Assembly: GCA_016858145.1 (NCBI GenBank)
Contig: JAEHOE010000013.1
Coordinates: forward strand, 310,001 to 374,000
Origin: Edaphochlamys debaryana
Taxonomy: Eukaryota; Chlorophyta; Chlorophyceae; Chlamydomonadales
Length of the DNA stretch: 64,000 bases
Direction of reading: 5' to 3'
Made by a program: the position numbers and the translations under genes. How positions within the stretch are numbered: the first letter of the stretch is position 1; each line of letters starts with the position of its first letter. The notes under the pieces were generated by a model. It worked only from the letters and a program-made list of their open reading frames with translations, was not told where the DNA came from and did no database searches. Below are positions 31,059-41,847 of this stretch, one piece after another.

Positions 31059-31377
31059 TGCCCGAGCCCTCTCCCGCCTAGGCTCGGGCAGGTCCACTTT
31101 CCCCAGGGGTGCCGGTTCCTCGGGCAGCCGGCCGGCCTGCCCGAGAGGCTTTTCTGCAGACGCAATTTTGCCCCGCTCACAAACGGCCTCCCAAGGCTCG
31201 CATTGGGTTATGGTTGACGACTAGAGGGGCTGCGTGGAGGAGCGCGCGCGGAACAGCGCGTCCCGACGACGGCCCCCGCGGACCGTACGCGGCATGGCGG
31301 GCAGCCCTACTCCTTGCCCCGTAGCCAGGGTACTGAGCCAGCCATACGCACAGCCGCACAAGTACTTGCCTTACATG
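31059..31377 (+). repeat. left terminal inverted repeat of the KDZ element
   Basis: 319 bp, about 97% identical to the reverse complement of 39152-39470. Its outer ~90 bases carry four copies of TGCCCGAG/CTCGGGCA arranged as two facing pairs (31059-31090 and about 31118-31147), the second around a GCCGGCCGGC core. These could be transposase-binding sites. It ends 16 bases before the transposase ATG. Confidence 0.9.
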
Positions 31378-31393
31378 CCGCAGCAGTGTTGCA

Positions 31394-34300
31394 ATGGGCA
31401 AAGGCAAGCTAGATGACCCCATTGAGAGAGACCTGCGTAATGCGCAAAGGAACCGCAAAAGACGGAATGATGGCAACGAAGGAAAGCGCAGCGGCTCTGG
31501 CGGTTCCGGCGGCACCCACAAACAGCAGAAGAAACAACAGAAGACAATAGCCCCGAAATTAGTCGACCACAATGCCCACGATGACGATTTCTTCCGTGGT
31601 GATGATAGACACGACAACTTAGACGAGGAGAGCGAAGGAGAAGAGGAACCGCTCGACAGCGACGCTGAGGGCGAATGAGGAGCTTCCGGACGACCTGCCT
31701 GCTGAAGGAGAGGTCCTCGCTAGCTATCTGCAACACTATGCCGAAGCTGCGACCTGTCGAGGGGAGATGCATGCCGCCGCAGCCAGCGCGCTTCGCGGCC
31801 AGACCGCCATCGTGGTGTCCGCGTGTCCGCGCTGCGGCAGCAAGGCGTCGCCGCCAAAGCTCTGCCCTGTGACCATCGTAACCTGGGACCAACCGATCCA
31901 GGTTCAGATGCCGGTGTCCCGGTGCGCGCCGTGTGGGTTATGGCTCCATGTGCAGCCTACCCAGGCTGACTGCCTGCCCGACTCCCGGCCAGGCTGGAAC
32001 CTCGGCCTGTCGCGCTCGGGCCAGAGCTTGCTCTGGTGGCACAAACCAATGCTGCAAATGTACGACGTCCTGTGCTTTCGTACGCGCAAAGGTTCGGCGG
32101 AGGCCTTCAGCCAGTCCATCTTGGACAACTGGGGGCGCAACGGGTATCCCTGCCCCGATACCGTCTCAAGCACAACCCTCAGACAGCGCTTCCGCCAGTC
32201 GCTGCTGCTCTTCTTCGGAGGAGAAGCTGCTGTTGACGAGTATCCCGAGCACACGATAGAGTCGTGGCCGAGGGGAGCCGGCAACGGTTGCCCGTGCTGT
32301 GGCTGCTCGGTGACTTGCAGCAGGCCGCAGGTCCCCGGTCCACAGCCTGAGCCGAGGGCGGAGGCGGAGCAGGAGCAGGCGGGGGCCGAGGCGGGGCCCC
32401 AGCAGTCCGAGGGGCTGCAGGTGCGTGGTTTGCGCGGTTGTGGGCATGAGAGATCCGCCCTGGGTCCAGGGAGCGTGGCGCTTGCTGTTTGCGCGCCCGC
32501 ATGCGGCACCTGCACCGTCTGCTCACCTCCCCGCCTGCCCGCTCCCTGGCGTTCGCACCTCAGGTCCCCGGTCCACAGCCTGAGCCGAGGGCGGAGGCGG
32601 AGCAGGAGCAGGCGGGGGCCGAGGCGGGGCCCCAGCAGTCCGAGGGGCTGCAGGTGCGTGGTTTGCGCGGTTGTGGGCATGAGAGATCCGCCCTGGGTCC
32701 AGGGAGCGTGGCGCTTGCTGTTTGCGCGCCCGCATGCGGCACCTGCACCGTCTGCTCACCTCCCCGCCTGCCCGCTCCCTGGCGTTCGCACCTCAGGTCC
32801 CCGGTCCACAGCCTGAGCCGAGGGCGGAGGCGGAGCAGGAGCAGGCGGGGGCCGAGGCGGGGCCCCAGCAGTCCGAGGGGCTGCAGGTGCGTGGTTTGCG
32901 CGGTTGTGGGCATGAGAGATCCGCCCTGGGTCCAGGGAGCGTGGCGCTTGCTGTTTGCGCGCCCGCATGCGGCACCTGCACCGTCTGCTCACCTCCCCGC
33001 CTGCCCGCTCCCTGGCGTTCGCACCTCAGGTCCCCGGTCCACAGCCTGAGCCGAGGGCGGAGGCGGAGCAGGAGCAGGCGGGGGCCGAGGCGGGGCCCCA
33101 GCAGTCCGAGGGGCTGCAGGTGCGTGGTTTGCGCGGTTGTGGGCATGAGAGATCCGCCCTGGGTCCAGGGAGCGTGGCGCTTGCTGTTTGCGCGCCCGCA
33201 TGCGGCACCTGCACCGTCTGCTCACCTCCCCGCCTGCCCGCTCCCTGGCGTTCGCACCTCAGGTCCCCGGTCCACAGCCTGAGCCGAGGGCGGAGGCGGA
33301 GCAGGAGCAGGCGGGGGCCGAGGCGGGGCCCCAGCAGTCCGAGGGGCTGCAGGTGCGTGGTTTGCGCGGTTGTGGGCATGAGAGATCCGCCCGCGGGCCG
33401 ACTTCTCGTTCACTGACGCCTGCCCCATCGTTTGACCCTGGCTGACAGGACCCGCGGTCGGCCGTGTCGGTGCACTGGCTGGCGGGAGCTCGTGGACCGG
33501 AGATTAGTGGGCCTGGGCCCGCAGAGCTGCATTCCGTCCACTTTGATTGCAACTTCAAGGCCAACCTCCTGTCCCAGAAAGGCTACACGTCTGCTTACAA
33601 GCAGCCTGGCAGGCGCCGCTTCTTCCCTTCCAACCAGAGCGTGCAGGCAGTCCTAGATGATGGACACGCTGCACAACAAATCGGAGTGACGCACTGCTCT
33701 AACTTCAGCGCGGACCAGGTGGGGGATAAAGGCACAGGGCCCTGGCTGGGCCTCGGTACCAACGTGCTGACCGTTTAGTCCCTGTGTGCAGGTGCTGGCA
33801 GCCGAGTTCAAGAAGGTGAGCAGATGTGAGGGGTCAGCGCTGACAGCCAGGTTTGCCACACATGTGCTGCCATATTTGCAGAACCTGATCACGGCGGTTG
33901 GAGCTGCAGTGTGCCGGCATGGCGTGCTTCTGCGCTTGCTGAATCTGTTTTCGGGAGAGCGGCACGCCTACTCAACGGCAGCGGTCCGGTCGCTACTCAA
34001 GGCCAGCACAGCTGTGCGGTTCTGGTGGTATGACATCGCGTGCCGGTGAGGCCAGCGCATGCGGTGTCCCGCGTAGGTACCCCGTAGTCACGGTAACGCA
34101 TTGTTGCAGGTGGAGCAAGTCATACGCCAAGTGGCTGGACCGCCAGTCGCCAGCCCTGCAGGAGCTTGGCGGGGGCATGGTGCACCTCATCCCTCCGTGG
34201 CACCGCTACGCACACAGGTGGGACGCTGGCAACGAACAATTGGCAGATTGGGACAGTGCTTGCTGTTGTTAAGCCATGCTTCTGTGTCGCAGCTATCCCT

Positions 34301-34854
34301 GCCAGAAGGCCTTCGGACAACTTAACGTCCCCGGCGTTGGTCGGGGAAGTGGGGGGCCGGCTGAGATCTTCAACAGTGTGTTTGGGCCACACGGCGCCAT
34401 CACGCAGTACATGAGCCCGGCACACCGGGAAGCGCACCTGGAGCGGGTAGCCTGGTTGTACTGCCTGGACGTCATCGCAGACCTGCCTGGCCGCCTCGAG
34501 CGAATGAGGGTTCGCTGTGAGGCAGCCCTCAGGGCCGCGGAGCACCGCATCGCGCTGCTGACCCCAGCTCTTGCAGAGGCCTCGGACCGGACCATTGTCG
34601 ACGTGGGTGAAGCTTATGGCGGGGTCTTCAATTGCTGAGGCAGCTTGTAACTAACGTTGTGCTTTGCATGGGGTCTGCAGGTCGAGCAAATGATGGCGAG
34701 CCGCACTGAGCGAGTGCAGGCAGTGGACCAGCCCGCCGTGGACCAGCCGGCAGCCGTGCGCGGAGAGTATGTGCGTTGCCGGCTGGCCCTCCTCAAACTG
34801 CAGCGCGACGATCCCCCGCTGCTGCTGCTGCTGCCCGCTGGGTGCGACTGCTGA
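31394..34854 (+). CDS. KDZ-family transposase with a single-base frameshift near the N-terminus
   Basis: Exons: 31394-32420, 32564-32653, 32797-32886, 33030-33119, 33263-33352, 33449-33718, 33792-33815, 33882-34045, 34110-34217, 34293-34602, 34681-34854; phases agree after exon 1. The transposase would cut and rejoin the element's ends. The basic/acidic N-terminus starts with MGKGKLDDP. A cysteine cluster follows (SACPRCGSK, KLCPV, SRCAPCG, GNGCPCCGC), as in KDZ CxC regions, then five identical 30-residue Pro/Glu/Gln repeats. The catalytic-region look-alikes are SVHFDCNFKANL, RFWWYDIACRWSKSYAKW, PWHRYAHS and GPAEIFNSVFGP, matching the D, D and E positions expected in KDZ transposases. TGA at 31676 closes the first frame; one extra T at 31676 accounts for the shift, because acidic residues continue directly in the next frame. 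This could be a real inactivating mutation or an assembly error. Identification rests on motif recall, not a search. Confidence 0.75.
32331..33392 (+). repeat. tandem array of a 233-bp exon-plus-intron unit in the transposase gene
   Basis: Units start at 32331, 32564, 32797, 33030 and 33263 (the last one truncated near 33392) and are essentially identical. Each unit is a 90-base exon ending CTGCAG followed by a 143-base intron running from GTGCGT to CACCTCAG. Because 233 is not a multiple of three, the reading frame is kept only if every intron is spliced. The encoded repeat is 30 residues, VPGPQPEPRAEAEQ and onward. Confidence 0.9.
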
Positions 34855-37800
34855 GTCGGGGCGGCGTATGGAGGGAGCAGCCCAGGCCCAGGTCCAGCCC
34901 CCGCCCCGGCCGCCGCGCCCATAGCCTGCGGCGGCAGGGCTGTGGGCGAGACGACCAGACTGGGACTGAGGTGCGGCGGGGCTGAGGGCGGCGGAGGTGG
35001 GAGCGGGGGAGGCCCGCGTGAGCTTTCGCTGCGAGCCCCGCCCGCCACCCGCGTCGCATTCTGCTGCTGCCCTCCGTCAGCAGCTGAAGCAGGGGCGGCG
35101 TGTGGAGGGAGCAGCCCAGGCCCAGGTCCACCCTCCGCCCCGGCCGCCGGGCCCATAACCTGCGGCGGCAGGGCTGTGGGCGAGACGACCAGACTGGGAC
35201 TGAGGTGCGGCGGGGCTGAGGGCGGCGGAGGTGGGAGCGGGGGAGGCCCGCGTGAGCTCTCGCTGCGAGCCCCGCCGGACACCCGCGTCGCATTCTGCTG
35301 CTGCCCTCCGTCAGCAGCTGAAGCAGGGGCGGCGTGTGGAGGGAGCAGCCCAGGCCCAGGTCCACCCTCCGCCCCGGCCGCCGCGCCCATAGCCTGCGGC
35401 GGCAGGGTTGTGGGCGAGACGACCAGACTGGGACTGAGGTGCGGCGGGGCTGAGGGCGGCGGAGGTGGGAGCGGGGGAGGCCCGCGTGAGCGCTCGCTGC
35501 GAGCCCCGCCGGCCACCCGCGTCGCATTCTGCTGCTGCCCTCCGTCAGCAGCTGAAGCAGGGGCGGCGTGTGGAGGGAGCAGCCCAGGCCCAGGTCCACC
35601 CTCCGCCCCGGCCGCCGCGCCCATAGCCTGCGGCGGCAGGGTTGTGGGCGAGACGACCAGACTGGGACTCAGGTGCGGCGGGGCTGAGGGCGGCGGAGGT
35701 GGGAGCGGGGGAGGCCCGCGTGAGCGCTCGCTGCGAGCCCCGCCCGCCACCCGCGTCGCATTCTGCTGCTGCCCTCCGTCAGCAGCTGAAGCAGGGGCGG
35801 CGTGTGGAGGGAGCAGCCCAGGCCCAGGTCCAGCCCCCGCCCCGGCCGCCGCGCCCATAGCCTGCGGCGGCAGGGCTGTGGGCGAGACGACCAGACTGGG
35901 ACTGAGGTGCGGCGGGGCTGAGGGCGGCGGAGGTGGGAGCGGGGGAGGCCCGCGTGAGCTTTCGCTGCGAGCCCCGCCCGCCACCCGCGTCGCATTCTGC
36001 TGCTGCCCTCCGTCAGCAGCTGAAGCAGGGGCGGCGTGTGGAGGGAGCAGCCCAGGCCCAGGTCCAGCCCCCGCCCCGGCCGCCGGGCCCATAGCCTGCG
36101 GCGGCAGGGCTGTGGGCGAGACGACCAGACTGGGACTCAGGTGCGGCGGGGCTGAGGGCGGCGGAGGTGGGAGCGGGGGAGGCCCGCGTGAGCGCTCGCT
36201 GCGAGCCCCGCCGGCCACCCGCGTCGCATTCTGCTGCTGCCCTCCGTCAGCAGCTGAAGCAGGGGCGGCGTGTGGAGGGAGCAGCCCAGGCCCAGGTCCA
36301 CCCTCCGCCCCGGCCGCCGCGCCCATAGCCTGCGGCGGCAGGGCTGTGGGCGAGACGACCAGACTGGGACTGAGGTGCGGCGGGGCTGAGGGCGGCGGAG
36401 GTGGGAGCGGGGGAGGCCCGCGTGAGCTCTCGCTGCGAGCCCCGCCGGCCACCCGCGTCGCATTCTGCTGCTGCCCTCCGTCAGCAGCTGAAGCAGGGGC
36501 GGCGTGTGGAGGGAGCAGCCCAGGCCCAGGTCCACCCTCCGCCCCGGCCGCCGGGCCCATAGCCTGCGGCGGCAGGGCTGTGGGCGAGACGGAGAGCGCT
36601 GAAGTCGGAGCTGCCCGCGTACTGAGCCTTCTGGTCCCACGTCCGCCCCCGGCCCTCGCTGCCGCCAGCGTCGCCGTCTGCTGCGCCGCTGTGGGCGAGA
36701 CGGCGTGGGCCGGGGCGGGTTGTGGGGGTAGGACACCACCTGCTGCCGCCGAGGCCTCCCGATGCAGGCCATGCTCGCCGCTACCTCCAGGTCCCCCCGC
36801 TGTTCCTGCCGAGGGTCGCTGGCGGCTCCGAGCGCGGGTAGGCTTGCACTCGGAACAGTGCCACCGTCCAGGGGGCGTGCGTCTGAGGGGTGGTCGGTGG
36901 CAGGACACGTGATAGCAGGCGTCGCAGTCGTCACAGAAGATCATGGTGCCCTTGGTGCCAGCCTCCGTCTCCCCGCAGATCGCGCATGGCGCGTCCTCGT
37001 CAACGTCGTCAGCATCATCGGACGCACCACCCTCCACCTCGCTAGCGGACTCGCCGTCATCCTCATCATCCTGCGCCAGCTCCTCATCAGCGTCGGTCTG
37101 CAAAACGGCAAACAGTCGGCATCACCCGTAGCTGACCGATTGGTGGCCATACCCCTAGGTCTCCCTGGCTCAAGTCCTCACCTCAGCAGCCTCACTGTCG
37201 TTGTCGCCAGGCGCCGCCCTCTGGGCACTGCGCTGGCGCTTCCGCCCACGCCCACGCTCTGCCTTGGCAGGCCGGCCACGCTCTGTAACAACACAATCGA
37301 CACCATGAGCCAACTTGTGCGTGCCGTGCCTTGCATGACTCTTGAGTCGACACTTACTTGTAAACTGCACACCCGCGGCCGTGAGGTGACGCCTGGCCGT
37401 GGTTGGCCTTAATCCGATCTCGCCGGCCGCCCGCTTCAGCGCTTCTGACCGGCTGCCCTCACCGCTGTAGCCCTCGAATTTATCCTTTAGGCTTACCACC
37501 TGCCGGTGAAAGGAGTTCAAGTCAGCTCGGCATAGCTTCGGCAAGGCTGGCAGACGTGTTGCCCACCTGTGCCGCCGTTGGCTTGCCCCATGCAAGCCCC
37601 GCCGCCTTGAGCGCACTCGCCAGCCTTTCGCTGCTGAGCCGAACCCCCTTCTCGGCCAGCTCTGCACGTAGGCGCTGCTCGTTGTTTTTCTTGCCGCCCA
37701 GGTTATAGGACGCGAACACAGAGGCGAGCAGATCAGGGCTGACCAGTGCGCCACCCGCAGAGGGTCCTGCTAGCTCAGCGTCCTCCTCGCCATCCACCTC

Positions 37801-38924
37801 GGGGTCCAGCGTGAACAGGTCTGCGTCCGCGTCAGCGCTGCTGGCCTTGGCGGCCTCCTTGGCCGCCTGCAAGGTCAGGGAGGGAGGGAGGGGAAGTGAG
37901 GAGGGGAGAAAGGGAGGAAGGGAGGAAGGGAGGCCGCAAGCTCGCACTCTCACCGCGGTCCTGAAGTACGCACCTGATAGCGGCGCTTCTCCTCCGCCCA
38001 CTCTGCGTCCAACCTGCACACCATAGACCCAACGCAGTTTTAATTGCCAAGACGGGCTACAGGACGCTAGAAGATAACCATGACTGCAACTGACCTGGCC
38101 GCGGCCTCCGCATACTCAGGGCTTCTTCCGCACGCCCACTCGATTCCCGCCTTCATGGCGGGGTTGGCCAGGGAGATTATCTGGGGGTCCACCAAGGGCA
38201 CCGCCGGCCACCCCAGCGCAATGCGGGCCTCCACGCAGGAACCGCCGCACCCACAGCTGTCCTCGCTGGGCAGCCATACGCTGACCACTGAACCTGAACC
38301 GGTTTCCGGCTTCTTACCAGCATTGCACAGCTTCTTGGCCCCACCAACTGCTGCCATTGCCTTCTGTGTGACCATCTGGGGCGGCGGTAGCACGCAGTTC
38401 GTGTCAGCACGGCCGGCAGCAAACGGTACAACCTTTGAATGCAGACTGGTGTGGCCCTCAGACTGTGTACCCAGCTTACCGTCCACGCCAGGCGAAGCTT
38501 CTCCCGCAGGTGCTTGGATAAGGGATTGGGCTTCGGCACGCTTAACGGTGGCTGTGCTGACTGGGCCTTCGTGAGGCGGACGCCGGCGGGGACCGCCGAC
38601 AGCCGGCGGACCGCGTACAGGTCCCCTGCCCACTCATGTATCCTCTTGTGTATCTCCTGGTGGTCCATCCACCCGAGAGCTTCATACTTAATCTCTTTCG
38701 TCGTCGGGGAACTGTAGAAGATGATGGCTCCGGGCAGCTGCCTGTGTGCGTGCCAGATGGCGCCGAGCCCGTCAGCGCAACCCTGCCAACCCTCAACTGC
38801 TATATCGTAGAACCTACTTGACGACCTCCCCGACGAACACGGACGGCGCATAGGTGCCGCCAAAGAGCTCCACGAACTTCTCCACATTGGTCGTGATAGC
38901 GCTGGCACATTTGGTAGCCTTACT
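34614..38924 (-). CDS. KDZ-element companion protein with AT-hook, PHD finger and Pro-rich repeats
   Basis: A chain of minus-strand exons reads toward the transposase. The most upstream coding exon (about 38924-38820) contains EKFVELFGGTYAPSVFVGEV. Later exons contain FYDIAVEGWQGCADGLGAIW, LDAEWAEEKRRYQ, a Glu/Lys-rich exon with NLGGKKNNEQRLRAELAEKG, and an HTH-like exon SRSEALKRAAGEIGLRPTTA. A basic KRGRPAKAERGRGRKRQR segment with an AT-hook core is spliced at GTAAGT near 37360. The last exon starts at 37097 with an acidic tract and a PHD finger of the C4HC3 pattern (CAIC, CDDC, H-x2-C, CSEC, about 37000-36850). It then has seven-plus 78-residue Pro/Ala repeats. A chromatin- or DNA-binding accessory role in transposition is plausible, but I do not know this protein. 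One extra base at 38816 (minus-strand T) breaks the frame after EVVK. The open frame continues to 34614, overlapping the transposase 3' exons antisense; the true stop may be earlier. Confidence 0.55.
34858..36590 (-). repeat. tandem array of a 234-bp unit in the PHD-protein exon
   Basis: Seven full 234-bp units begin at 34942, 35176, 35410, 35644, 35878, 36112 and 36346, with partial units at both ends (about 7.4 copies). On the minus strand each encodes 78 residues, VVSPTALPPQAMGAAAGAEG and onward, with few variations (A/T, A/G, S/R). Length is a multiple of three, so the frame is kept. The reverse strand is also open through the array but that is a composition effect. Confidence 0.92.
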
Positions 38925-39151
38925 CTTCTACAATGCGACATGGGCAGCAGGTAGGTTGGTACAGCGCCTGTGCGCGAGCGCGGCGTAATTTCGGTGGACA
39001 ACTACTTGCCTGCCGCGGCATATGTCGAATTCAGCGATACAATTAAGCGAGCGTGTCTCAAAATGCATAGAGCTGTGTCATGACGGCCACACTGCGAAGA
39101 GGTTGCGCAAGATTGTCGCTGTTGCGTGCGGAATGATACGCTGCACAGGAC

Positions 39152-39470
39152 CATGTAACGCAAGTACTTGTGCGGCTGTGCGTATGGCTGGTTCAGTACC
39201 CTGGCTACGGGGCAAGGAGTAGGGCTGCCCGCCATGCCGCGTACGGTCCGCGGGGGCCGTCGTCGGGGCGCGCTGTTCCGCGCGCGCTCCTCCACGCAGC
39301 CCCTCTAGTCGTCAACCATAACCCAATGCGAGCCTTGGGAGGCCGTTTGTGAGCGGAGCAAAATTGCGTCTGCAGAAAAGCCTCTCGGGCAGGCCGGCCG
39401 GCTGCCCGAGGAACCGGCACCCCTGGGGGAACTGGACCTGCCCGAGCCTAGGTGAGAGAGGGCTCGGGCA
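39152..39470 (-). repeat. right terminal inverted repeat of the KDZ element
   Basis: Reverse complement of the left repeat with about 8 differences in 319 bases, including the four CTCGGGCA-type words. The flank outside (39540-39600) is unusually A/T-rich for the window. Confidence 0.9.
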
Positions 39471-40602
39471 TCCCCCCATACCTCTTTCCTGTCTAGGGCC
39501 TTCGGGTCCGTACTGCGTGCGTGTCGGATTCTGATTGATCGAGATTCCGTTGGCAAATAAGCTTAATTGCAAATCAACAATAAAAAGAGAGAAGTGTGCG
39601 GCGGCGGGGTGAGGCATGTATGCGTCGCATGCGGTGGGTCAAGGATGTTCGGCAAAAAGGTGGGGGAAATCGCGAGGACGCCTGGGCCAGCAAAACGGTG
39701 GCTGGGGGATCTTGTGATGACGCCTCAAAGGAGGGTCCCTCCTGGTCAGCGGTCCCTGCCGGCAGCTGCCGGTTGCGGGTTAGCACTTCCTTGCCGGCGC
39801 TTGCCGTGGGCCGCCTCTGTCCAACGGTCATGCTTCATTTTACGGGCCCACACGCCTGTGTAGTTGTGGATGCCTTATGCCCCAGGGTACTAAGCAAATC
39901 ATACTCCCGGTTGCTCCCATCCTAAAGGTTGCAGTCGAAGCGTAGTACGTGTGATGAGGCGTGTTCGACGTAGGGTACGCCAATCGCGGCCACGCGTTCA
40001 TGTAGCGGTATTGGTGCTGTGTCCTGTTTGCAGTTCTTACTGTGTGCACCGGCCTTTGAGCGCTCTCCGACATGATGAGCTCGTGCAAGCACGTGCAAGG
40101 GGAATGGCGGCTCTGGATGCGAGGCCCAGGTGTGGGTCTTGACGCACGACGTCTGGAGGGCAGGGTGCTGCTGCAGGAGCATTCCAAAGCATTTCGCCAC
40201 TGCTGGGTGGGGTGAGGTGTGCTGTGGGCCCTTGTTATCCCGTATGTAGTGCTGTTGACCTTGGTGGATGATCCCGACCCAGATCCGTGCTGGATACCCG
40301 TGTATGAGGTGAACGGACTCGTGCCATGTGCGGGGTCTAAGTGTCCGGAAGCCGGCGGTGGCATGCGTGCAAGCGCGATTGGGGAAATTGCAGCTGGTGA
40401 GCCGCGTAATCAGTGGAACTGCCCATAGATAGCCGCTGTAGCCCTGGCCAAGCAAGTGAAGTGCTGGATGGGCTCTCAGGGTGGCCCCTGAGGGTGGCCG
40501 GGCTGTGGACGGGCGCGAGCAGTCGGTAGCACCGGTACCCAGAAGCAGGGGCATGGTTGGCTGCTGAGGGCTGGGCAATGTGGGCATTTAACATTGTTAC
40601 AG
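39471..40602. other. flank of the transposon, probably intronic
   Basis: No coding exon could be supported. If the plus-strand gene interrupted at 30886 resumes at 40603, this stretch is the 3' part of that intron. It has an A/T-rich patch at about 39550-39600 and otherwise no notable structure. Confidence 0.4.
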
Positions 40603-40755
40603 GCCAACGAGCCCCCGCCCGTCAGCAGCTTTCACGTCTCAGTTCCAGCAGGACAGCATTACTCGCAGCCTCTCAACGCACAGCTTCCGAGGCGGGTGGG
40701 CCTCACCCCCCCTGCTAAACAGCCCATTGCACGCAGTCATCGAGGATATGGCTGA
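40603..40755 (+). CDS. candidate terminal exon of the gene interrupted by the transposon
   Basis: After an acceptor (gttacag, 40596-40602), a frame in the correct phase 0 for the donor at 30886 is open for 50 codons, starting ANEPPPVSSFHVSVPAGQHY, and stops at TGA 40753-40755. A second frame here is open longer (to about 40849) and contains SLSTHSFRGGW and LHAVIEDMAEPLA, so the choice is not secure. If right, the intron is about 9.7 kb and carries the whole KDZ element. Confidence 0.3.
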   Translation, partial: ANEPPPVSSFHVSVPAGQHYSQPLNAQLPRRVGLTPPAKQPIARSHRGYG

Positions 40756-41847
40756 GCCGTTGGCCACCGGCAGGCACGGCCCCCAAAAGGCCCACGGTCC
40801 ACACGTGACCTCGTCGCCCCGGCCCGGGCCCTGGTGTTGTGCCTACTGATGCTCACCCACGTTTAAGGAGGAAGGATCATGACCCGCGTACCCGTCTGCG
40901 CGCCGCAGAGTGCCGCCCCGCCGTAAGACCCGTCTCCGCCAACACACTGGCACATGCCTAAACTGCATTCGAGACCCGGCAACCGCTGCCTGATGTGACG
41001 CAGCAGGCCCAGACAATGAATGCCGGACGGACGCTGGGGACGTAAGAGAAAGGAAAAAGCAAGGAAGAAAGGAAGTAGAGAGAGATGGTATGGAGGAAGG
41101 GGCCGCCAACTGCGCCAGAGTTCATGCCACATAGATCACCAGCCAAAGGGCCTGAGTACTGTTCATCCTAGCTACGTGCGCGCAATACCCATGCCATAAA
41201 CGGGTGAAAGAAGACACCCCATATGTACACACACCAGGGGACGCACGTCAGCCCCCAACCCAAATTAAGAGCCGCCCTGGCAACTACTGGTAGTTGGCTT
41301 GATTAGCAAAGCCATATTGCCCTGCACGTTCCCCAGTGTGGGCGCTCACCGTTCTAAGCACGTGCGCAGTAGAGTCACAGAAGCTGGATTCCCGCAGCCC
41401 GCTATGCTGTAGTCACGTGGTGCGGCGAGAGATTGCGCTGCCGACCACTACCCCTTCGCGGGGAAAGGGCAAACGGAGCCCATCTGCAGCCCGCCCAAGC
41501 ATGGCCTCTAGCACGTGAGAGTCCCTAGAGGCCGCCGGGCACAGGCCATCTACTCATATGCACCTACCATATGCACATCCAATCACTGCGATCACTGACA
41601 CGTACCTCCGCCGACTGACGCTTCCCTCCAGCACCCCAACTGCCAACACGATGGCCAAAGCGCCCAACGACAAGGGTGGCAAAAACACCCCGCCTCGCCT
41701 CGTCCCCAACGCTCCGCCGCCACCCCACCCCCTCCACCCCACCCCACACACCCGCGCCCTCCACCCAACCAACTCCACATCCAACCCGCCAAGCAACTCC
41801 CGCTCTCCGCCCTCACACCCAGCTCGGGCAACCCAAGCACTTCGCTC

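Larger units (their letters stand above)
31059..39470. mobile_element. KDZ-type (Kyakuja-Dileera-Zisupton) DNA transposon, about 8.4 kb
   Basis: The element is bounded by 319-bp inverted repeats (31059-31377 and 39152-39470) differing at about 8 positions. It encodes a KDZ-like transposase on the plus strand and a companion PHD-finger protein on the minus strand, meeting tail to tail near 34.6-34.9 kb. Two large tandem arrays lie inside: 233-bp units in the transposase and 234-bp units in the companion. Both genes show one apparent single-base frameshift, so this copy may no longer be autonomous. No target-site duplication could be identified; weak similarity continues outward to TATG on both sides, so the exact termini may lie up to 10 bases further out. 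The element appears to sit in an intron of the flanking plus-strand gene. Confidence 0.85.

Noticed and set aside
34942..36912. 656-codon plus-strand open frame across the 234-bp array
   Set aside because: It is the antisense shadow of the PHD-protein exon; the Cys/Gly-rich repeats have no upstream exon or domain and openness follows from the repeat composition.
31059..39470. Retrotransposon with long terminal repeats
   Set aside because: The terminal repeats are inverted, not direct, and no reverse transcriptase, integrase or protease motifs are present.
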